A stretch of 64,000 nucleotides of DNA from Kineothrix sp. MB12-C1 (GTDB lineage Bacteria; Bacillota; Clostridia; Lachnospirales; Lachnospiraceae): NCBI RefSeq assembly GCF_030863805.1, contig NZ_CP132957.1, positions 2,108,001-2,172,000 on the forward strand, read 5' to 3'. Positions 17,402-26,600 of this stretch are shown piece by piece. Both the position numbers and the translations under genes were made by a program. Numbering within the stretch: position 1 is the first letter of the stretch; the number at the start of each line of letters is the position of its first letter. The notes beneath the pieces are model-generated. The model was not told the origin of the DNA and did no database searches. It saw nothing but the letters and a program-made list of their open reading frames with translations.

Positions 17402-18475
17402 ATGGATAAAAAAGTAGTTCTAAAAACAAAAGAATATTTAATATTGGCGGCAGTCATATTAGGAGTATATATCGGGTTTAAATATTTAAGCCCGCTTATT
17501 ACTCCTTTTCTTTTTGCCTTCGCCTTTGTTAAAATTCTACATCCTTTTTTAGAAAGAGTTCAGAGAAGTTTCCGGATTAAGAAGGGATTTCTTACGGCCG
17601 GAATCCTGCTTATCTTATTTATAACAATGGGATTGGTACTATGGGGAATTGCAATGGTCATTTTCCATAAGGTAGGGGGAATATTAGGAAATGTGGATTT
17701 ATTTGAGGAGAAGTTCTATGTCTTTATAAGCGGATGCTGTGATGGAATAGGAAAGAGATTCGGTTTGGATGGTGATGGAATAGAAATATATATTGTAGAG
17801 AGAGTTAACATTTTTATTAATAACTTCCAGGTGCAGGTAGTCCCCAAGATGATGGATCAATCTCTAGGCTATGTGAAAAATGCAGCAAGTGTCGTTGGTT
17901 TTTTTGGAATTATGATTATTGCAGCTATTCTTTTGGCAAAAGATTATTCCATGGTTATGAACAAGCTTCGCGACCATGAGGAGTTGCAAGGAGTTCTTGA
18001 AATAGGAAAAAAGGTCTTTTGTCATGTGGCTGTATTTATAAAGACTCAGCTTATTATATTGGGCATTATAAGCCTGCTTTGTACAGTTACGTTGTTATGT
18101 GCGGGAATAGAGGGGGGAATTTTTCTCGGTATGTTCACCGGATTTATGGATATGCTCCCCTTTATAGGTACAGGTATGGTGCTTATGCCCCTCGCCTTTT
18201 GGCAGATTCTCAATGGATATTATGCCAAGGCGGTAGTATGCGTGATCCTTTATGTGGCCTGTGTGATTATAAGGGAATTTCTGGAACCGAAACTTGTTGG
18301 AGAACAAGTAGGAATTCTTCCGGTATGCATATTATTTGCAGTTTATACAGGAGTTAAAGTGTTTGGAATTTTCGGAATTATTAAAGGTCCTTTGGCTTTA
18401 ATCACAATTTACGAAGTGTATTTATATTTGAGAAAAAGTAAGGAAAAAGATAGTAAAAAGACCGCGGAGGCTTGA
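17402..18475 (+). CDS. AI-2E family transporter (YtvI/TqsA-like)
   Basis: 357-aa polytopic membrane protein with about 8 TM helices. The family signature GFMDMLPFIGTGMVLMPLA is present near residue 250, followed by REFLEPKLVGEQVGILP and a FGIFGIIKGPLALI C-terminal helix. Members include AI-2 exporters, the sporulation protein YtvI and cation antiporters, so the substrate is open. The strain has luxS in this window. AGGGGG lies 9 nt before the ATG. Confidence 0.9.
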   Translation: MDKKVVLKTKEYLILAAVILGVYIGFKYLSPLITPFLFAFAFVKILHPFLERVQRSFRIKKGFLTAGILLILFITMGLVLWGIAMVIFHKVGGILGNVDLFEEKFYVFISGCCDGIGKRFGLDGDGIEIYIVERVNIFINNFQVQVVPKMMDQSLGYVKNAASVVGFFGIMIIAAILLAKDYSMVMNKLRDHEELQGVLEIGKKVFCHVAVFIKTQLIILGIISLLCTVTLLCAGIEGGIFLGMFTGFMDMLPFIGTGMVLMPLAFWQILNGYYAKAVVCVILYVACVIIREFLEPKLVGEQVGILPVCILFAVYTGVKVFGIFGIIKGPLALITIYEVYLYLRKSKEKDSKKTAEA

Positions 18476-18521
18476 AAATAAATGTTCAGGAAGCTTCTGA
18501 CCATGCAATAGGATAGGTGGA

Positions 18522-18586
18522 ATTATACTGCGCCGAGCAAAGCGAGTGTGCATAAAATATACTTTGGACGCTTGCGTCTAAAGTAT
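18522..18586 (+). repeat. 65-bp structured dispersed element, copy 2
   Basis: Same 65-bp length as the copy at 7149-7213 and 89% identical; the first 31 nt are the same. The hairpin here is ATACT-(ttg)-GACGC-tt-GCGTC-(taa)-AGTAT, with two compensatory changes against copy 1. It lies 46 bp after the AI-2E gene and 60 bp before the O-antigen-ligase-like gene, in the direction of transcription. Confidence 0.8.
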
Positions 18587-18646
18587 GATAAACTATGATA
18601 ATAGGATAAAAGAAGTGAAAAACGAACTGAAAAGGGGAAAAGTAAG

Positions 18647-20290
18647 GTGCAGGTAGAAAAAGAAGAAAAGTTTAATATATTATCATTTTGTGAGGAGGCT
18701 GTTTCTTTATTGTTGATGGCCTATTTATTTATTATTTTCTTTTTCTATCCATTTTATATGCAGAATGGATATGTGGAAATAGGAAGCTCGAAGTTCTTCT
18801 TCTACCAGATGATTACAACAGGGGCCTTATTTGTTATAGTTCCTCTTGCAGCTCTTTGTATGTTGCTTCGGTTAAAGAACGTGGGAACTTTGTCTTATAT
18901 AAGGTTATCGTTTACCGATTGCTCATTTTTACTTTATGGAGTTGCTGTAATGCTTTCTTATTTCTGTTCACAGTTTAGAAGGGAAGCGCTCTGGGGTGAA
19001 AAGGGCTGGTATATGGGGCTTATTATTCAATTGTTTTTTATTGTCTTTTATTTTCTGATTTCTCGTTTTTGGGAATATGAAGAAAAGATATTGATAGCAT
19101 TTGCCGTCTCATCGGCGGGTGTCTTTTTACTCGGTTTATTGAATCGGTTTTCCATTTATCCGGTTATAATAGAAGGAGCAAACCGGGAGTTCTTATCAAC
19201 AATGGGAAATATCAACTGGTATTGCGGATATTTTTCCGTACTTTTTCCGGTGGGATTCGTATTATATTGGCTTACCGATAAGAGGTGGATAAAGATAGCT
19301 TCTGCTCTATATACTGCGATAGGGATTGCTACAGGTGTCACTCAAGGAAGTAATAGCGCTTTTATTGTTTTGGCAGGATTGTATGTAGTTCTCTTTTGCC
19401 TTTCTTTCCGCAGTTTAGGGAGAATGAAACGTTTCTTTGAACTGGCATTTATATTCTGTATTACTTGTCAGGGGCTGCGGCTTTGGCGTCTCACGTATCC
19501 GGAAAGTTTTGATTATTATGATGGGACGCTGGCTGATTGGATGAGCATGACGCGTATTACTCTCTATGCTATCGTTCCTCTGGCAATGGTTTATGTGCTT
19601 CTCCTTCTCGCAGGGAGGAAGAAAGATATGGACATGGGAAGGTATAAGATGCTCCGGCAGATAACGCTTCTCGTACTTACGATAATCATAGGAGTCTATG
19701 CTATGCTCTTAATCCTCAATACACGTGCGCAAGATGGCATTCGCTTTATGGGAGATCAGCGAATTCTTATCTTCAGTGAATATTGGGGAAGTTCCAGAGG
19801 CGGAACATGGACAGCAGGCGCAAATATATTCGGAGAAATGCCCCTTAGCAATAAGTTGATAGGGGTAGGACCGGACAGCTTTGCTTCTTACCTCTATATG
19901 CTGCCGGAAGTTACGGAGAAAGTGGTGGATCAATTCGGCACATCGAGATTAACCAATGCCCATAACGAATGGCTCACTGTGTTGGTGAATCATGGAATAA
20001 TAGGTCTTATAGGATATGCCGGGATATTTGTTAGCGTATGGATTAGATTTATATATCGGGCAGAAAGAATAACTGTCAGCCTAAAAGAAAAAAGAGAAGG
20101 GGATAAAAGACAGCTATATTTATACATATTTGCAATTAGTGCATTTTCCTATACCATACATAATATCGTGAGCTTCCAACAGATTCTGAGTACACCCTTC
20201 GTATTTCTTCTAATAGGAATGGGTGAGAGCCTGATGCGGGAAGGAAAGAAGGAGAAGAAGGGAGAATTTCAATCACTCGATCGACCTTAA
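18647..20290 (+). CDS. O-antigen ligase family (Wzy_C) membrane protein
   Basis: 547-aa polytopic membrane protein with about 12 TM helices. It shows the PF04932 arrangement: a large extracytoplasmic loop between residues about 350 and 420 carrying LIGVGPDSFASYLYMLPE and RLTNAHNEWLTVLVNHGIIG (the conserved H-N-x-W/L block). Gram-positive members ligate or polymerise surface polysaccharide repeats. The start is GTG preceded by an AAAAGGGGAAAAG tract. The leader contains the 65-bp dispersed element. Confidence 0.83.
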   Translation: MQVEKEEKFNILSFCEEAVSLLLMAYLFIIFFFYPFYMQNGYVEIGSSKFFFYQMITTGALFVIVPLAALCMLLRLKNVGTLSYIRLSFTDCSFLLYGVAVMLSYFCSQFRREALWGEKGWYMGLIIQLFFIVFYFLISRFWEYEEKILIAFAVSSAGVFLLGLLNRFSIYPVIIEGANREFLSTMGNINWYCGYFSVLFPVGFVLYWLTDKRWIKIASALYTAIGIATGVTQGSNSAFIVLAGLYVVLFCLSFRSLGRMKRFFELAFIFCITCQGLRLWRLTYPESFDYYDGTLADWMSMTRITLYAIVPLAMVYVLLLLAGRKKDMDMGRYKMLRQITLLVLTIIIGVYAMLLILNTRAQDGIRFMGDQRILIFSEYWGSSRGGTWTAGANIFGEMPLSNKLIGVGPDSFASYLYMLPEVTEKVVDQFGTSRLTNAHNEWLTVLVNHGIIGLIGYAGIFVSVWIRFIYRAERITVSLKEKREGDKRQLYLYIFAISAFSYTIHNIVSFQQILSTPFVFLLIGMGESLMREGKKEKKGEFQSLDRP

Positions 20291-20351
20291 CTAATAATGG
20301 ACATATTTAATGATTAGCGTTAAATTATTATCTATAAATATAATAAATATA

Positions 20352-20382
20352 TTGACATATGATAACTCGTAGCATATGATAA
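20352..20382 (+). promoter_or_regulatory. Promoter with direct repeats upstream of DUF2975-XRE pair
   Basis: TTGACA (20352-20357), 17-bp spacer, TATGAT (20375-20380). The 9-mer ATATGATAA occurs twice, at 20357-20365 and 20374-20382, one copy at each end of the spacer, a plausible operator for the XRE regulator encoded in this operon. Confidence 0.6.
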
Positions 20383-20457
20383 GAATATAAAGTTGAGGTA
20401 TATTTCCGTGAGTATGTGAAACTGTAATTTTCTATCTTATGTTAATGGGGGATTGAG

Positions 20458-21048
20458 ATGATGCGGGCGAATCGAGGAAGTAAAAGAAATTTTTGGATAT
20501 CTTTCTTATTTTATTTATTCTTTTTAAATTTTATCCTGGAGGTTGTTATAGGAATTATCAGTATTGGGCAAAGTCTACTATCTCCTGATATGATATCTAT
20601 AATGAATACCGGATATTCCTACAGATATAATATGTTAATCGGATATGGGGAAGTTAAGTTTGAAGATATGCCCTTTTACCATACCATCGAGAATAATGCC
20701 ATTTTCGTTCTATCGGCAGGAGTAAGTTATATTATTAGCAATTCTATTCCCTTTCTTGCTATTATGATTTATGGGCGGAAGATACTTAGAATAATTAATA
20801 ACTTTTATACTCCTTTTTCTCCCGATATGCCGGCTTATATTAGAAACATCGGTATTATATTCATATTGATGGGATTTTTCGGGAAATTAATCAGGCAATT
20901 ACTTCTGGGATTTTTCAACTTCCATAAGTTATATTTTCACAATCCTTTGGAGCTGCAGTGGATATTTATTGGTTTGCTTATTATTGTATTAAGCGATATC
21001 TTTAGGAGAGGCGTAGAATTGCAGCGAAATGAAGACGAAACATTATAA
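20458..21048 (+). CDS. DUF2975 domain membrane protein
   Basis: 196-aa protein with four TM segments (about residues 14-38, 83-105, 127-150 and 163-180) and a short charged C-tail, the layout of DUF2975. The next gene, 21 bp downstream, encodes a short Cro/C1-type regulator; this pairing (YoaS-YozG in Bacillus) is very common. The membrane partner probably modulates the regulator. GGGGGATTGAG precedes the double ATG. Confidence 0.82.
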   Translation: MMRANRGSKRNFWISFLFYLFFLNFILEVVIGIISIGQSLLSPDMISIMNTGYSYRYNMLIGYGEVKFEDMPFYHTIENNAIFVLSAGVSYIISNSIPFLAIMIYGRKILRIINNFYTPFSPDMPAYIRNIGIIFILMGFFGKLIRQLLLGFFNFHKLYFHNPLELQWIFIGLLIIVLSDIFRRGVELQRNEDETL

Positions 21049-21069
21049 ATTGGATAAGGGGTATGATAG

Positions 21070-21285
21070 ATGGCTATTATCTTAAGATTAGATCGCGTAA
21101 TGGCGGACCGTAAAATATCCTTAAATGAGTTGGCAGATAAGGTAGGTATTTCCAATGTTAATTTATCTAAAATTAAAACAGGGAAAATAAGTGCGATTCG
21201 ATTTTCAACGCTCGATGCAATCTGTAGGGTTCTGAATTGCCAACCCGGGGATATTTTAGAATATAAGGAAACGGAAGAAGAATAG
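21070..21285 (+). CDS. Cro/C1-type HTH regulator (YozG-like)
   Basis: 71-aa protein consisting of little more than an HTH domain: RLDRVMADRKISLNELADKV, then GISNVNLSKIKTGKISAI as recognition region, and LDAICRVLNCQPGDILEY, the standard end of the HTH_26 group. Paired with the DUF2975 gene. Its stop codon overlaps the first base of an AraC-family remnant. Confidence 0.92.
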   Translation: MAIILRLDRVMADRKISLNELADKVGISNVNLSKIKTGKISAIRFSTLDAICRVLNCQPGDILEYKETEEE

Positions 21286-21407
21286 CAGAGGCAGTAGGGA
21301 TACCGGACGCATATTATTTTAGTAACTGTTTTAAGAAGTATACAGGTAAGTCTATAAGAGATTATAAGAAACAGTTGACAAATTCTTATTTTTCTCCTAA
21401 AATCTAA
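21285..21407 (+). pseudogene. AraC/XylS-type regulator C-terminal remnant
   Basis: A 40-codon open stretch ending in TAA encodes AEAVGIPDAYYFSNCFKKYT followed by GKSIRDYKKQ, which matches the second helix-turn-helix of AraC-type regulators (VAxxVGfxdxxYFsrxFKkxxGxSpxxYR). It has no start codon or ribosome binding site and the rest of the domain is missing. It looks like the tail of a deleted AraC-type response regulator. Confidence 0.8.
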
Positions 21408-21411
21408 ATCA

Positions 21412-21680
21412 CAAATAGGAAGCAGCGAAGAAGAGGAATAGTACGGATTAGCGAGCGTATCAGAGAGAGAGCCATTTGGTGTGAGGTTCTTACGAAAGTA
21501 TCCCGAACCGGCCTTGGAGCTCCGTATGAATAAAAAATACGGCGTAACACCGGCGTTAACGGTAGGATAAGAGGAATGCAATAAGATGCGGGCATAGATT
21601 ACTTGTGACGCATAGCATTAATAAGGGTGGTAACGCCGAGATTTCGGTCCCTATTGGGGACAGAAGGCTCGGCTTTTTTT
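21412..21680 (+). promoter_or_regulatory. T-box riboswitch, predicted proline-specific
   Basis: The stem I AGTA element (21440-21443), a GGTGTGAG distal segment (21479-21486), the T-box AAGGGTGGTAACGCC (21623-21637) and a terminator stem GCCGAG (21635-21640) / CTCGGC (21668-21673) with seven T residues are all visible. In the specifier loop, CGAA is followed by CCG (21508-21510), a proline codon, lining up with the GGC specifier of glyQS-type T-boxes. Uncharged tRNA-Pro would stabilise the antiterminator and allow proS expression. Confidence 0.9.
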
Positions 21681-21848
21681 GTGTAATAGGAAAGACCTTG
21701 TTACATTAAAGTGTAAAACTGCTAATCCTATAAAATAAAAGTACCCTGTGCAGGAGGTGCAGCTAAGCGCACCAAGCAAAAGCTGTGCTGCCAAGATATT
21801 TGACCGCGAGAGTGGGAGCAATAAGGAGTAAAGAAAAAGGAGAAAGAA

Positions 21849-23279
21849 ATGGCTGATAAGAAATTAGTAGAAGCGATAACGTCTATGGAAGAAGACTTCG
21901 CACAATGGTATACCGATGTTGTGAAGAAAGCGGAGTTAATCGATTACTCCAATGTAAAAGGTTGTATGGTATTCAAGCCGGCAGGCTATGCAATCTGGGA
22001 ATTGGTTCAAAGGCAGCTCGATGATATGTTCAAGGCGACAGGGGTGGAGAATGTATATATGCCCATGTTTATTCCTGAAAGCCTTTTAGAGAAGGAAAAA
22101 GACCATGTGGAAGGTTTTGCACCTGAGGTGGCATGGGTAACTCATGGCGGTTTGAATCCTTTACAGGAAAGAATGTGTGTAAGACCGACGTCTGAAACGC
22201 TTTTCTGTGATTTTTATAAAGGAGATATCCACTCCTATAGAGATTTGCCGAGAGTTTATAACCAGTGGTGCAGCGTAGTTCGTTGGGAGAAAGAAACGAG
22301 ACCATTCCTGCGCTCCAGAGAGTTCTTATGGCAGGAAGGCCATACGGCTCACAGTACAGCAGAGGAAGCACAGGAAAGAACGGAACAGATGCTCGATGTA
22401 TATGCGCAGTTCTGTGCAGATGTATTGGCAATTCCTGTGGTAAAGGGACGCAAGACTGAGAAGGAGAAGTTCGCAGGAGCGGAATCAACCTATACGATTG
22501 AGGCACTGATGCACGATGGTAAGGCTCTGCAGTCAGGAACGAGCCATAACTTTGGAGATGGATTCGCTAAGGCATTCGGCATTCAATTCACAGATAAGGA
22601 TAATACGTTGAAATATGTACACCAGACATCCTGGGGAATGTCCACAAGAATCATCGGTGCTATTATCATGGTACACGGAGATAACTCTGGTCTGGTATTA
22701 CCTCCTAAGGTGGCACCTACACAGGTGATGATTATTCCTATTCAGCAGAAGAAGGAGGGTGTCCTCGATAAGGCTTATGAACTGAAAGCAAGGCTCGGAA
22801 ACTTCCGTGTGAAGGTGGATGATTCCGATAAGAGTCCCGGTTGGAAGTTCTCGGAGCAGGAGATGAGAGGTATTCCGATTCGAATTGAAATTGGGCCGAA
22901 GGATATTGAAGCCGGTAAATGTATAATCTGCCGCCGTGATAATGGAGAAAAGGTGGAAGTTAATCTGGACGATTTGGAAAAAGCAGTAGAGGATATTCTT
23001 AAAAGCGTTCAGGAGAGTATGTACTACAAAGCGAAAGCACATTTGGCATCTCATACCTATGAAGCGAGAACGAAGGAAGCGTTTATAGAAACTTTTTCAG
23101 AAAAAACTGGATTTGTAAAAGCGATGTGGTGTGGAGAAAGGGAATGTGAAGAAAAGATAAAAGAAGATATGAGCGTTACCAGCCGCTGTATGCCTTATGA
23201 GCAGGAATGCTTATCGGATACGTGTGTATACTGTGGAAAGCCTGCAAAGAAAATGGTTTACTGGGGAAAAGCATATTAA
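21849..23279 (+). CDS. proS: Prolyl-tRNA synthetase, archaeal/eukaryote-type (ProS3)
   Basis: 476-aa class II aminoacyl-tRNA synthetase. Class II motifs are visible: motif 2 [20 protein letters not shown] and motif 3 in [14 protein letters not shown]. It lacks the ybaK-like editing insertion of the bacterial long form. The C-terminal zinc-binding domain has [10 protein letters not shown], then [20 protein letters not shown], and the protein ends in tyrosine (WGKAY), as is typical. A strong AAAAAGGAGAAAG precedes the ATG. Expression should be set by the upstream T-box. Confidence 0.97.
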   Translation: MADKKLVEAITSMEEDFAQWYTDVVKKAELIDYSNVKGCMVFKPAGYAIWELVQRQLDDMFKATGVENVYMPMFIPESLLEKEKDHVEGFAPEVAWVTHGGLNPLQERMCVRPTSETLFCDFYKGDIHSYRDLPRVYNQWCSVVRWEKETRPFLRSREFLWQEGHTAHSTAEEAQERTEQMLDVYAQFCADVLAIPVVKGRKTEKEKFAGAESTYTIEALMHDGKALQSGTSHNFGDGFAKAFGIQFTDKDNTLKYVHQTSWGMSTRIIGAIIMVHGDNSGLVLPPKVAPTQVMIIPIQQKKEGVLDKAYELKARLGNFRVKVDDSDKSPGWKFSEQEMRGIPIRIEIGPKDIEAGKCIICRRDNGEKVEVNLDDLEKAVEDILKSVQESMYYKAKAHLASHTYEARTKEAFIETFSEKTGFVKAMWCGERECEEKIKEDMSVTSRCMPYEQECLSDTCVYCGKPAKKMVYWGKAY

Positions 23280-23295
23280 AATTGATAGATGTAAA

Positions 23296-23336
23296 AAACT
23301 GCCGGGAGCAATTATCGTTCCCGGCAGTTTCTTTTT
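23296..23336. terminator. Intrinsic terminator between proS and rubredoxin genes
   Basis: AAACTGCCGGGA (23296-23307) pairs perfectly with TCCCGGCAGTTT (23319-23330), followed by CTTTTT; A residues on the other side make it able to act in both directions for the convergent genes. Confidence 0.9.
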
Positions 23337-23350
23337 ACAATTTACAATTT

Positions 23351-23509
23351 TTATGCTTCTTCAAAAGCATCTTTTCCGAGGCCGCAAAGAGGGCATACCC
23401 ACTCGTCCGGAAGCGCATCAAAAGGTGTGCCGGGAGCGATATCTCCATCGGAGTCGCCAATTTCTGGGTCATAGATATAACCGCACGCTGTACATACATA
23501 TTTTTTCAT
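23351..23509 (-). CDS. Rubredoxin
   Basis: A 52-aa iron electron carrier. The sequence has the two CxxC-G knuckles: [18 protein letters not shown] at the start and [16 protein letters not shown] at the end, with the conserved [17 protein letters not shown] between. The start ATG is preceded by AAAGGATAT. It probably passes electrons to the rubrerythrin or other oxygen-defence proteins. It lies downstream of the PFOR gene on the same strand, about 110 bp away. Confidence 0.96.
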   Translation of the reverse strand: MKKYVCTACGYIYDPEIGDSDGDIAPGTPFDALPDEWVCPLCGLGKDAFEEA

Positions 23510-23617
23510 AATTCATATATCCTTTCTTTAAAATATTATAATAATTAGTTACCTAATTATTTATGACCAGTTGTTTTATAAACAGCTACTTCGCAACTTT
23601 AACGATAAAAAGGCTAT

Positions 23618-26600
23618 TTATTCAGCTTCCTCTACACTGTGTAACTTCACGAGTCTGCTCAAATATTCAAATCGTTCTTTTGCATCCTTAGCTGCAGCGC
23701 TGAATAATTCATCCGCTTTCTCAGGGTTAGAACGTCTAAGCATATCATATCTGTTCTCGCCAGCTAAGAACTCTTCATAAGCGATGGTAGGTTCTTTGCT
23801 ATCTAAGGTAAACGGATTCTTACCTTCATCCTTAAGAGCCGGATTGTAGCGGAATAAGTGCCAATATCCAGATGCAACAGCCTTAGCTTCTTCCTGCTGT
23901 GAGCTTCCCATACCGGAACGGATTCCGTGACTGATACAAGGTGCATAAGCAATAATCAAGGAAGGTCCGTCATATGCTTCTGCTTCTGCGATAACCTTAA
24001 CGGTCTGGTTGTAGTCTGCTCCCATGGCAATCTGTGCTACGTATACATAACCATAGCTCATAGCGATGCTTGCAAGGTCTTTCTTCTTCACAAGCTTACC
24101 ACCGGATGCGAACTTAGCGATAGAACCGGTAGGTGTAGCCTTGGAGGACTGTCCGCCCGTATTGGAATACACCTCTGTATCCATTACCATGATATTGATA
24201 TCCTGCCCGCTTGCCAATACATGGTCGAGACCTCCGAAGCCAATATCATAAGCCCATCCGTCACCACCGAAGATCCACTGAGACTTCTTGGAGAAGAAAT
24301 CCTTCTCTTTTAATAATTCTTTTGATTCGGCAGCCTGACTGTTTTCGAGGGCAGCAATTAGTTTATCGGTAGCTGTTCCGTTCAATGCTCCATTGTAGAA
24401 GGTGTCTACCCATCCTTTAGCAGCATCTGCAAGCTCGCCGCCTGCACTATCTGCAAGTGCTTCGATTTCTTCTTTCAGACGTCCGCGAATCGCTCTTTGA
24501 GCGAGAAGCATTCCGTAACCGAATTCAGCAGCATCCTCGAAGAGAGAGTTAGACCAAGCAGGTCCCTGCCCTAATGCGTTGGTTGTATAAGGTGTCGAAG
24601 GAGAGGAGTTGCCCCAAATAGAAGAACAGCCGGTAGCGTTAGCGATATACATTCTCTCTCCGAATAATTGTGTAACTAATCTCGCGTAAGGGGTCTCGCC
24701 ACAGCCGGCACATGCTCCGGAGAATTCTAACAGAGGACGTTTGAACTGGCTTCCCTTTACGGTTGTTTCTTTGAATTTCTCCACAGCTTCTGTCTTAACA
24801 GGAAGAGACTTCGCATAATCGAAATACTGCTGTCTTTCTTCGTGCTCATTGATCGGGCACATAACAAGGGCTTTCTGTCCTTGTTTACCCGGGCATACGC
24901 TCGCACAGGAGCCGCATCCGGTACAATCCACCTCGGATACATTGATGGAGAATACATATCCAGGCATGCCGAGCATAGGCAGGAATTCCATACCTTCCGG
25001 TGCATTTGCCTTTTCTTCTTCTGTCATAGCCGCAGGGCGGATAACAGCGTGAGGACATACGAATGCACAGCGGTTACACTGAATACAATTTTCCGGAATC
25101 CACTCAGGAACTTCTGTTGTTACATTTCTTCTTTCGTGGGCCGCGCTTCCCGAGGGAGTAGAACCATCTGCATATTTAGTGAAAGCAGACACAGGGAGAG
25201 AGTTACCTTCCTGAGCATTTACAAGCTTCTGAATGTGTTCCACGAAGTCGAGAACCTCCGGACGGTCAGGAAGCAGTGAAGCATCTAATGGTTCATAATC
25301 TGCATTTTTCCATTCATCCGGTACATTAACTTTTACAACACCATCGATACCCCTATCAATAGCATCGAAGTTCATCTGAACGATTTTATCACCCTTTTTG
25401 CGATAGCTCACTTCAGCAGCATCCTTCATAAGCTGGCGAACTTCCTCAATCGGAATGATGTTGGCAAGGCGGAAGAACGCCGCCTGTAAGATCGTACTGA
25501 TCTTATCATTTAATCCTATTTCTTTACCGATTTCTATCGCATCGATAATATAGAAGTTAATATTGTGTTCTGCAATATAGCGTTTTACCTGACCGGGAAT
25601 ATACTCATCCAATTCTTTCTCTTTCCAATAGCAGTTAAGAAGGAAAGTACCTCCATCCTTCAGGTCCTGTACCATATTGTACTTGTGAAGGTAAGTCGGG
25701 TTATGGCAGGCAACGAAATTCGCACGGTCTACCAGATAAGTGGAACGAATCGGAACATCGCCGAATCTTAAATGAGATACGGTAATACCTCTGGACTTTT
25801 TCGAGTCATAGTCGAAATATGCCTGAACATATTTGTCGGTATGGTTACCGATAATCTTAATGGAGCTCTTATTTGCGCTGACTGTTCCGTCACCGCCCAG
25901 GCCCCAGAATTTACAGCCGATGGTACTTTCGGGTTCAGCATGAACCTTTTCTGTAATATCCAAAGATAAATGAGTAACATCATCAACGATACCTATGGTA
26001 AATACTTTCTTGCCGTTCTCAGGAGTATTCTGGAATACTGCATTGATCTGGCTGGGAGTTGTATTCTTGGAACTGAGTCCATATCTGCCGGAGAGAACCG
26101 GAGTGTTGTGGAACTTCGTATCGCGCAGTGCTGCAATAACATCAAGATAAAGAGGCTCGCCGATAGCACCGGGTTCTTTGGTACGGTCAAGTACGGTAAT
26201 CTGACCTACAGAATCAGGAATCACATTGAGCAAGTGTTCTGCGCTGAAAGGACGGTAAAGATGAACTTCAACAAGACCTGTCTTTTGTCCGCTTTTATTC
26301 AAGTGATCAATCGTCTCTTTAATTGTTTCGCATACGGAACCCATGGCAATAATGATATGAGTAGCATCCTCAGCGCCATAATAATTGAACAGGCCGTAGT
26401 TAGTGCCGAGCTTTTCATTGATTTTGCCCATGTAGGATTCTACCATGGCAGGTAACGCATTATAATAGCTATTGCTTGCTTCTCTTGCCTGGAAGTAGAT
26501 ATCCGGGTTCTGTGCGGAACCCATAATTCTTGCATGATTTGGATTCAGTGCATTTCTTCTGAATGCCATAACAGCATCCATGTCCAGAAGGCTCTTCAAA

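Noticed and set aside
20937-21581. 214-codon minus-strand frame across DUF2975, XRE and the T-box
   Set aside because: Crosses two coding genes and a structured leader; no motif; the T-box explains the sequence.
21735-21800. Possible third copy of the 65-bp element in the proS leader (GCGCACCAAGCAAAAGC)
   Set aside because: Only loose similarity over about 20 bases, with no matching hairpin.
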